From P52-10 sp041397365 (GTDB lineage: Bacteria; Pseudomonadota; Alphaproteobacteria; Rhizobiales; Xanthobacteraceae): a DNA stretch of 64,000 nt. Numbering within the stretch: the first letter of the stretch is position 1; every line of letters starts with the position of its first letter. Made by a program: the position numbers and the translations under genes. Positions 54,828 through 64,000 of the stretch are shown here, piece after piece. The notes below the pieces were generated by a model that did not search any database, was not told where the DNA came from, and saw nothing but the letters and a program-made list of their open reading frames with translations. The DNA is taken from assembly GCA_041397365.1 (NCBI GenBank), contig JAWKWT010000003.1:248001-312000 (forward strand), in the 5' to 3' direction.

Positions 54828-56486
54828 ATGTCGAAGCCGCTGATCTCAAAGCCCAGGAACCTTCTGCGCGTGTTCACCGAACGCGGGCCGCTGATCGTGC
54901 TCGCGACCGTCATCGTCATGCTGCTCGGCGTCGTCGTGCCGGCCTCGGCGCAGTTCTTTCCGTTCGGCTTCCAGCAACAACAGCAGCCGCGCCGTCAATA
55001 TCTGCCGCCCCCGCCGCAACAGCAGCAGCGCCCGTTTTTCCGCGATTTCTTCGCCCCCTTCGGCCAGCCGGACCCACCGCAGCCGCAACAGCAGGCGCCG
55101 CAGCCGCGCGTGGACTATTCCCGCGCGCCGCCGCCCAAGGCCGACAAGGACGACACGCCGGCGGAACGCCATGTGCTGGTGCTCGGCGACGCCATGGCCG
55201 ACTGGCTCGCCTACGGCCTCGAGGACGCCCTGTCCGAACAGCCCGACCTTGGCGTCATCCGCAAGCACCGCACCGTGTCCGGCCTGCTCCGCTATCAGCC
55301 GCGCGGCGAGCCCTCCGACTGGGCGGCGGCGGCGAAGGGCATCATCGCCCACGAGCCGTCCGATCTGATCGTGGTGATGCTCGGCCTGCACGACCGCGCC
55401 GTGATCCGCGAAGCAGCGGTGGACAAGTCCGATTCGAAGAAAAAAACCGACAGCAAGCCCGGCGCGAAGCCGGAGGATGCCGAAGCGCCGCCCGCGGACG
55501 AGCAGGCCGACAATGGCGAGACGCCATCGATCGCAGCGCCCGAGCGCACCACGCGCGCGGCGAACGGCGTCAACGAATTCCGCTCCGAACGCTGGACCGA
55601 ACTGTACAAGAAAAAGATCGACGACATGATCGGCGTTCTGAAGACGAAGAATGTTCCGGTCGTCTGGGTCGGCCTGCCCGCTTTACGCGGATCGAAGGCG
55701 ACCTCCGACATGCTGTTCCTCAACTCGCTCTATCGCGAGGGCGCGGCGAGGGCCGGCATCACCTATGTCGATGTCTGGGACGGCTTCGTCGACGAAGGCG
55801 GCCGCTTCATGCAGCAGGGCCCGGATTTCGAGGGCCAGACCCGCCGCCTGCGAACCGCCGACGGCGTGTTCTTCACCCGGCCCGGCGCGCGCAAGCTCGC
55901 CCACTATGTCGATCGGGAGATCAAGCGCCTGCTCTCCAACCGCGCCATTCCGGTCGCCCTGCCGAGCGATCCCGGCACGCTGGATACGCCAGACACCGCG
56001 ATCCGCCCCGGCGGACCCGCGCCTCGGCCGCTTGCCGGTCCGATCGTGCCGCTGGTCGCGCCGATGGTCTCATCCACGGAACTGCTGGGCGGCGCGGGCT
56101 CGCGGCCGGCCACGGTGGATGCGCTGGCCGCCCGCACGCTGGTCAAGGGCGAGCCGCTGAGCGCACCGGGCGGACGCGCCGACGATTTCTCCTGGCCGCG
56201 CCGCGAGATCAGCAAGATCGACGGCAAGGACGAAACGCCGGTCGCAACCGGCAGACCTTCGGCCACCGGAGCGGCGCCTGCGGCCGAGGCCACGCCGCCG
56301 AAGCCGGCCAAGCGCCGGCCGCGCCCGCCGGTGGCAAACACCGAACAGGGAAACTGGCCGGGATTTTCCGGTCAGCGACGGCCCTTGCCGCCGCCCTCCT
56401 ATCGTCCCGCCTCGCCGCGCCCGCCCGCGCCGGTCGGCCGCTCGGCGTCGGCACCCGGCTTCTTCAGCAATCCGTTCACGCGATAA
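54828..56486 (+). CDS. SGNH/GDSL-hydrolase-like protein (DUF459)
   Basis: 552 aa exported protein. The N-terminal membrane or signal segment is LIVLATVIVMLLGVVVPASA; a Gln/Pro-rich linker follows. The SGNH-like fold starts RHVLVLGDAMADWLAYGLED, where GDA replaces the usual GDS, so the nucleophile Ser is Ala in this position. VVMLGLHDR is block III-like with His in place of Asn, and GVFFTRPGARKLAHY the last block. Both changes suggest a non-catalytic or altered fold. The C-terminal 150 residues are Pro/Ala rich and disordered. DUF459 members are found beside cell-wall genes in rhizobia; the function is unknown. The start is ATG 54828. Confidence 0.78.
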   Translation: MSKPLISKPRNLLRVFTERGPLIVLATVIVMLLGVVVPASAQFFPFGFQQQQQPRRQYLPPPPQQQQRPFFRDFFAPFGQPDPPQPQQQAPQPRVDYSRAPPPKADKDDTPAERHVLVLGDAMADWLAYGLEDALSEQPDLGVIRKHRTVSGLLRYQPRGEPSDWAAAAKGIIAHEPSDLIVVMLGLHDRAVIREAAVDKSDSKKKTDSKPGAKPEDAEAPPADEQADNGETPSIAAPERTTRAANGVNEFRSERWTELYKKKIDDMIGVLKTKNVPVVWVGLPALRGSKATSDMLFLNSLYREGAARAGITYVDVWDGFVDEGGRFMQQGPDFEGQTRRLRTADGVFFTRPGARKLAHYVDREIKRLLSNRAIPVALPSDPGTLDTPDTAIRPGGPAPRPLAGPIVPLVAPMVSSTELLGGAGSRPATVDALAARTLVKGEPLSAPGGRADDFSWPRREISKIDGKDETPVATGRPSATGAAPAAEATPPKPAKRRPRPPVANTEQGNWPGFSGQRRPLPPPSYRPASPRPPAPVGRSASAPGFFSNPFTR

Positions 56487-56510
56487 GCAGAGTCGAGAGC
56501 CATCACTGTG

Positions 56511-56615
56511 CCGTCATGCCCGCGAAAGCGAGCATCCAATTCGGTGCGGCAGGTGTAAGGGAAGCTCACGTCTGCCACGGAACACTGGATACTCCGCTTT
56601 TGCGGAGTATGACGG
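56511..56615. repeat. REPIN-like inverted doublet of short palindromes
   Basis: Left unit: CCGTCAT followed by hairpin ATGCCCGC-GAAA-GCGAGCAT (56516-56535, one mismatch) and CCA. Right unit in reverse: ATACTCCGC (56589-56597) with GCGGAGTAT (56602-56610), ending ATGACGG (56609-56615). Read from its own end, the right unit is CCGTCATACTCCGC..., the same pattern as the left. The doublet lies between convergent genes (DUF459 and ileS), the usual place for REP/REPIN elements. Confidence 0.75.
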
Positions 56616-56660
56616 TTTCGGGTCGGAGAGCCGCCTGAAACCCGTTTGGCTCAGATAGCC

Positions 56661-59672
<3,012 letters not shown>

Positions 59673-59892
59673 GGCGGCTCTTGTCGGGTCTGGTTGGGCG
59701 ATCCGGCAACCGGATGCCGCCGTGTGGCGGTCGCGCCCGTAAGGCATCTATCGCGGAAAAATTAAGAACATCCCCGGTCTTGCGCGCGAGCGGAACGCTC
59801 AGGCGGAAGCCGGGCCGCTAATGCCGAGTATGATGAGCCGGAACATGCGCGGCTTCTAGCAGGGGAACGCGGCGGCAGAAAGGATTTTCGGC

Positions 59893-60864
59893 TTATCCCA
59901 CCTGCCCCAGCACCGGAAACGCGCCGGGATCGGCCGCGAGCGCGGCCCTGGCCTTGGCGCTGTCGTCGTCCATCTGCCGGATCAGGCCCTCGATGCTGTC
60001 GAACTTCAGTTCCGGGCGGATGAAGGCGACGAAGGCGATGTCGAGCGTCTTGCCGTAGAGGCTGCCCTTGAAATCGAACAGGAAGGTTTCCAGCAGCGGC
60101 GCGCCATTGTCGAAGGTCGGCCGCCGGCCGAAACTCGCGACGCCGTCATAGCGCGCGCCGTCAAAACCCGCGCGCACCGCGTAAATCCCGTGCCGAAGCC
60201 CGACGGCCGGATCGAGCCGCATATTGGCGGTCGGATAGCCGAGATCGCGGCCGCGCTTCTCGCCATGGATCACCTCGCCGGTCACGAACCACGGATAACC
60301 CAGCATCGCGGTCGCATCGCCCAGCCGGCCGTCCGTCAGGGCCGCGCGGATCGCCGTCGAGGACACGGCGTGCGAGCCGATGTCGAAATGCGGCTCGACA
60401 TGCACGTCGATCTTCAGGCGCTGCGCCTCGCCTTGCAGCAGCGCGGGGGAACCCTGCCGCCCCTTGCCGAAATGGAAATCGTAGCCGACGGAAATGCCGC
60501 TGATGCCGAGGCGACCGACCAGATCGTGGTTGATGAAATCCTGCGCCGTCGTGGCGGCACGGGCGGCGTCGAAAGTCATCACCACCGCGCCGTCGAGGCC
60601 GGTGCCCGCCAGCAGCCGCAGCTTGTTGACCTCGTCGGTGAGCCGGAACTGCGGCGCGCCCTTGTTGAAGAAATCGCGCGGATGCGGCTCGAAGGTCATG
60701 GCATAGGCAAGGCTGCCCCGCGCGCGCGCCATGCGTTGCGCGGCGCCGATCACGGCGCGATGGCCAAGGTGGACGCCGTCGAAATTGCCGAGGGCGATGA
60801 CTGCGCCTTGCGGAATGAGGTTCGAAGGCGTTGCGTCGCGGACTACAAGAAAGCGGGATGTCAT
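59893..60864 (-). CDS. ribF: Bifunctional riboflavin kinase/FAD synthetase
   Basis: 323 aa enzyme converting riboflavin to FMN and FMN to FAD. The N-terminal adenylyltransferase domain has AVIALGNFDGVHLGHRAVIG (with the HxGH motif) and MTFEPHPRDFF. The C-terminal flavokinase domain has GEVIHGEKRGRDLGYPTANM and a following YAVRAGFDGARYDGVASFG, and ends in LDIAFVAFIRPELKFDSIEG. Length and both motifs are normal. It lies 220 bp upstream of ileS on the same strand, the common ribF-ileS order. Confidence 0.96.
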   Translation of the reverse strand: MTSRFLVVRDATPSNLIPQGAVIALGNFDGVHLGHRAVIGAAQRMARARGSLAYAMTFEPHPRDFFNKGAPQFRLTDEVNKLRLLAGTGLDGAVVMTFDAARAATTAQDFINHDLVGRLGISGISVGYDFHFGKGRQGSPALLQGEAQRLKIDVHVEPHFDIGSHAVSSTAIRAALTDGRLGDATAMLGYPWFVTGEVIHGEKRGRDLGYPTANMRLDPAVGLRHGIYAVRAGFDGARYDGVASFGRRPTFDNGAPLLETFLFDFKGSLYGKTLDIAFVAFIRPELKFDSIEGLIRQMDDDSAKARAALAADPGAFPVLGQVG

Positions 60865-61144
60865 CTCGGCAGGAGGGGCTGGATCAACGGGAACAGGACG
60901 GACGGTGAAACTGCGCGGACGCAGAAGTCAAGCCGATGGCAACCATGCCTCGTCTGCACCGGGGGGCAAATACCTGATTCCGACATCCGTATTGTCCCGG
61001 AGCATCCAATTAACGGGCCGTTTAAGGCCCCCTGTTAGATCATGGACTGCATGGGGAGGCATCCCGCGCGCCTGGCGGCGGGGCATCTTCCGGCGGTCGC
61101 GAAGGCCGTTCATTCAAAAAGTCTCGCGTTCAGGAACATACGTT

Positions 61145-61534
61145 ATGGCCGTTGATCTCTCGATGCCAGTGCTGGTGGTGGACGACTACAACACCATGAT
61201 CCGCATCATCCGCAACCTTTTGAAGCAGCTCGGCTTCGAGAACATCGACGACGCCAGCGACGGCTCGGCGGCGCTCACCAAATTGCGGGGCAAGAAATAC
61301 GGCCTGGTCATTTCCGACTGGAACATGGAGCCGATGACCGGCTTCGACCTGTTGAAGGAAGTCCGCGGCGACCCGAATCTGGCAAAAACGCCGTTCATCA
61401 TGGTGACGGCGGAATCGAAGACCGAAAACGTCATCGCGGCAAAAAAGGCCGGCGTGAACAACTACATCGTCAAGCCGTTCAACGCCGCCACCCTCAAGAC
61501 CAAGATCGAGGCGGTGTTCCCCGACCACGGTTGA
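61145..61534 (+). CDS. CheY-like single-domain response regulator
   Basis: 129 aa receiver domain with no output domain. The acidic pair lies in VLVVDDYNTM (Asp13, Asp14), the phospho-acceptor is Asp58 (LVISDWNMEP), with Thr at VTAES and Lys in VKPFNAAT. It most resembles CheY-type proteins that act on the flagellar motor or on other kinases (IIRNLLKQLGFENIDDASDG). The start is ATG 61145 with AGGA upstream; a longer open frame to 60731 has no support. No che cluster is adjacent, so its partner kinase is elsewhere. Confidence 0.92.
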   Translation: MAVDLSMPVLVVDDYNTMIRIIRNLLKQLGFENIDDASDGSAALTKLRGKKYGLVISDWNMEPMTGFDLLKEVRGDPNLAKTPFIMVTAESKTENVIAAKKAGVNNYIVKPFNAATLKTKIEAVFPDHG

Positions 61535-61546
61535 GAACGCTTCCCG

Positions 61547-62404
61547 TCACCACATCAGTTTCGGCGTCACGGCGAAGGGTGGCCGACTCGCGCCCTTGAA
61601 CAGCCGCTCGATCTGGCCGGCGTCGGGATTGGCGCGCTCGCCCAGTTCGCTCGCGTGAATGCCGCTGGTCACGAACAGACAGCGGAAGCCGTTCGCATTC
61701 GCGCCTTCGAGATCGGTCCGCACCGAATCGCCGATCGCCAGCACCCGTGACGTGGCGACGTCGCCCGCTCCCGCCTTCGCCGCCAGCGCAAGGGCGCTCT
61801 CGTAAATCGGGGCGTGCGGCTTGCCGGCGAACATCACCTTGCCGCCGAGCGTCAGATACAATTCAGCCAGCGCGCCGGCGCAATAGATCAGCCTCTCGCC
61901 ACGCTCGACCACGATGTCCGGATTGGCGCACAGGAAGAACAGCCCGCGCGCGGCCGCGCGCTCCAGCATCGGCCGGTAGTTTTCAGCCGTCTCGGTCTCG
62001 TCGTCGAACAGGCCGCTGCACAGGATGTAGTCGGCGGTCTCGACATCGCCGAACGCAATGTCGAGCCCCTCGAACAGCCCCTTGTCGCGCGCCGGGCCGA
62101 TATGGAAAATCTTCTGCGCACGATGCTCGCCGATATAGGCACGGGCGAGATCGCCGGAACTGACGATGCCGTCATAGACGTCGTCGGCGACGTTCAGTTT
62201 TTGCAGCATCCGCTGCACGCCGGGCGCGGGCCGCGGCGCATTGGTAATCAGCACCACCTTGCCGCCGCGCTTGCGGAAGGCTGCGAGCGCGGCGCAGGCA
62301 TCCGGCCACGCCTCCAGGCCGTTGTGAACGACGCCCCAGATGTCGGACAGAATGACATCGGCATCGTCGAGGATGTCGCTCAAATGGCGTGTAAATCGGG
62401 TCAT
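61547..62404 (-). CDS. HAD-superfamily hydrolase (TIGR01459-like, NagD group)
   Basis: 285 aa class IIA HAD phosphatase. Motif I is VILSDIWGVVHNGLEAWPDA (Asp nucleophile in SDIWG), motif II VVLITNAPRP, and motif III/IV GKPHAPIYESAL and RVLAIGDSVRTDLEGANANG. The cap domain type is that of NagD/4-nitrophenylphosphatase relatives. Substrates are probably sugar phosphates or nucleotides; not known here. It converges on the CheY-like gene (12 bp) and follows the EAL gene by 20 bp on the same strand. Confidence 0.9.
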   Translation of the reverse strand: MTRFTRHLSDILDDADVILSDIWGVVHNGLEAWPDACAALAAFRKRGGKVVLITNAPRPAPGVQRMLQKLNVADDVYDGIVSSGDLARAYIGEHRAQKIFHIGPARDKGLFEGLDIAFGDVETADYILCSGLFDDETETAENYRPMLERAAARGLFFLCANPDIVVERGERLIYCAGALAELYLTLGGKVMFAGKPHAPIYESALALAAKAGAGDVATSRVLAIGDSVRTDLEGANANGFRCLFVTSGIHASELGERANPDAGQIERLFKGASRPPFAVTPKLMW

Positions 62405-62424
62405 CGGCCTCGGCTTTGATAGAT

Positions 62425-63863
62425 TCAGGTTCCGGCGGAGCGTCGCACCAGCGCAGCATTGCCGATCTTCCTTGTGGACGTCGCCGGCTCGGCTTTGACG
62501 GCCTCCGCCGGAGGTTGCGTAGGCGGAACCGGAGGCGTGGCGGCTTCCGGCCGCAGCGGCCGCGGCGGCGAGAACAGGAAGCCCTGGCCGAAGCGCACGT
62601 CGTAGTCGAGCAGATCGACCACCGTGCGTTCGCCCTCGATCCGCTCGGCGACGAGATCGATGCCGAAACGGCCGAGCATGTCGGACAGATCGGAAGGGTG
62701 AATGTCATACGTGCCGGCAAGCTCGCTATCGAGCAGCAGCGCGGCCGGCACCTTGATGAAGCGCACGCCGCGGTCGGCCAGGTCGCGGGCGTCGAAGCGC
62801 AGTTCGGTGACGTTATCGACCGAGAAGCGATAGCCGAGCCGCGACAGCGCGGCCAGCCGCTCGCTCTCCAGCGGTCCGAGATGGCGGAAGGTGCTCTGCC
62901 TGAATTCGAGGATGAAGGACGGCGCCAGCGCCCGGTTCGCGTCGAGGAAATCCAGGCACCGCGCGAAGGTCGCCGAATCGCGCAGCGTCGCTCCCGCCAG
63001 ATTGCAGAACAGGCCGACATCCTTGTTGCGCAGCATCAGGCGGCGCAGCACCTGCACGCATCGCAGGATGACGGCCTCGTCGATGCGCGGCATCAGCCCG
63101 CTTTGCTCCGCCGCATCGATGAAGCTCGCGGCCGGGTGCACGACATCGTCCGCGTCGCGCAGCCGCGACAGCGCCTCGTAGTAGCGGACCTTGCGCTGCG
63201 GCAGGGTCACGAGCGGTTGCAGGTAAAGATCGATGCGGTTCGCATCCAGCGCGGCGCGCACGGTTTCGATCGACTGCGCATCCGCAGCGGCATGCCGTTG
63301 CGGCGGTTTCGGTGCCGGCGGCGGTGGCGGCACGGCGGCGGGCAATTCGATCGCCGGGGCCGCCGGCGCGGGAGCGACCGGCACGGCCGATGCATGAGCC
63401 GGCTGAGGTTGGGCCGGCTGAGGCTGGGCCCGGACCTCGGTCAGCATGTCCTCATGCACTGCGACGGTTTCGGCGAGCTGCCGCATCAATTCGCCGAGTT
63501 CCGACATCTCGGTCCGCATCGGATCGAGCAGTTGCGATCGGAACGCCGGAGCGACGCGCCCGAGGAGGCCGGCAGGGCCGCAAGGCGGTTCTCAACCGCG
63601 TTCAGGCGACGGCCGAATTCCGTGACCTGACGCGCAAGCTCCGCCGTCCCGTGCGACAGGCTGGCGACCCGGTCGTCGGGTTCATCCCGCCGCTCGAACC
63701 GCAGCGAAACGGCGCGGTAGAGCATCATGACGGCCAGCATGGCGGCGGCGGCGATGGCCGCGTGCAGGGGCACGACGCCGGCCAGCCGATGCAGCGCCAG
63801 CCCCATCGACGACGCAATCAGCAGCATGCAGACGAAAACGAAGATCGTCGAAATGCGAAACAT
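62425..63863 (-). pseudogene. Membrane-anchored EAL-domain protein, one frameshift
   Basis: About 480 aa. The N-terminus has two membrane helices (MFRISTIFVFVCMLLIASSM and AAIAAAAMLAVMMLYRAV), then a coiled coil. Near 63550 the frame changes, from SGASLRRSD to APAFRSQLLDPMRTEMSELG. A Pro/Ala linker leads to the EAL domain: YYEALSRL (EAL), CNLAGATL (Asn), ILEFRQSTF (Glu), FSVDNVTELRF in place of DDFGTGYSSL, FIKV (Lys), ERIEGERT (Glu) and GQGFLFSPPRPL. Most metal ligands remain, but the DDFG loop is changed, so phosphodiesterase activity on c-di-GMP may be weak or absent. No GGDEF domain. The span is two bases over a multiple of three. Confidence 0.85.
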
Positions 63864-64000
63864 CGGGATTTGCGTGCCCTGCCCGGAACGCTGCCACCCT
63901 GCCTCCCACAGGCAGCGAAGGAAAGGCGCTCACATCGGCTCTCTTAGCACTTTTGCTGATTCGCAAGCGAGCCCGGCGGGCGCGCTTGCCGGGGTTATCC

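Overview
The window is about 64 kb of GC-rich alphaproteobacterial chromosome. Gene content and order point to the Bradyrhizobiaceae/Nitrobacteraceae (Bradyrhizobium, Rhodopseudomonas or Afipia relatives). Indicators are an aa3-type oxidase subunit IV next to split pntAA-pntAB-pntB, a GapR / DUF1244 / DUF1036-pyk neighbourhood, a CYP153-type P450 with its own ferredoxin and reductase, and palindromic repeats of a kind I recall from that family. I saw no rRNA, tRNA, CRISPR array, integrase or transposase. The window reads as core chromosome with a few accessory pieces.

Layout. 1-1126: 3' part of an FbpB-like permease gene. 1136-2626: scoA-scoB CoA-transferase with a structured repeat between the genes. 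2.8-4.7 kb: AsmA-like protein. 4.7-7.6 kb: potG-potH-potI ABC transporter without a binding protein. 7.8-9.6 kb: LhgO-like oxidase and two DUF465 genes. 9.8-11.8 kb: purE-purK and rpsU. 11.9-14.1 kb: unknown Pro/Ala-rich membrane protein and a divergent acetyltransferase. 14.1-17.3 kb: proton-translocating transhydrogenase operon. 17.4-18.0 kb: AbrB-like/Doc toxin-antitoxin pair. 18.1-20.0 kb: pepF. 20.2-26.0 kb: sigma-54 response regulator, L,D-transpeptidase and DUF882 peptidase-like gene. 26.3-29.4 kb: gapR, DUF1244, DUF1036 and pyk. 29.4-33.2 kb: alpha/beta hydrolase, TPR protein, L36 and a TPP enzyme. 33.3-34.8 kb: NTF2-like protein and a Bug-family binding protein. 35.0-38.5 kb: ferredoxin reductase, ferredoxin, CYP153 and a convergent TetR regulator. 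38.7-42.0 kb: TauE permease running in frame into a DsbA-like protein, then an SbmA/YddA-like ABC exporter. 42.1-43.9 kb: TorF-like porin and a lysine-rich histone-like protein. 44.0-48.8 kb: glcDEF and a TetR gene. 49-56.5 kb: envelope genes (kdsD, beta-barrel, galU, MltB-type transglycosylase, DUF459). 56.7-60.9 kb: ileS and ribF. 61.1-63.9 kb: CheY-like regulator, HAD hydrolase and EAL protein.

About twenty genes carry frameshifts, many at short homopolymers and several in housekeeping genes (galU, pntAA/pntB). The damage is clustered (for example 14-20 kb and 42-48 kb) while ileS, pyk, purEK and the P450 operon are clean. I read most of it as sequencing or assembly error. Broken genes are typed as pseudogene, with the outer limits of the whole gene given.

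The most interesting structures are: two copies of a ~100-bp double-hairpin repeat, each forming the TAG stop codon of its host gene; a ~105-bp REPIN-like doublet; an 18-bp palindrome over the probable -35 box of the alkane-hydroxylase-type P450 operon; a palindrome upstream of the toxin-antitoxin pair; a -24/-12-like site before the DUF882 gene close to a sigma-54 activator gene; and the open TauE-DsbA reading frame.
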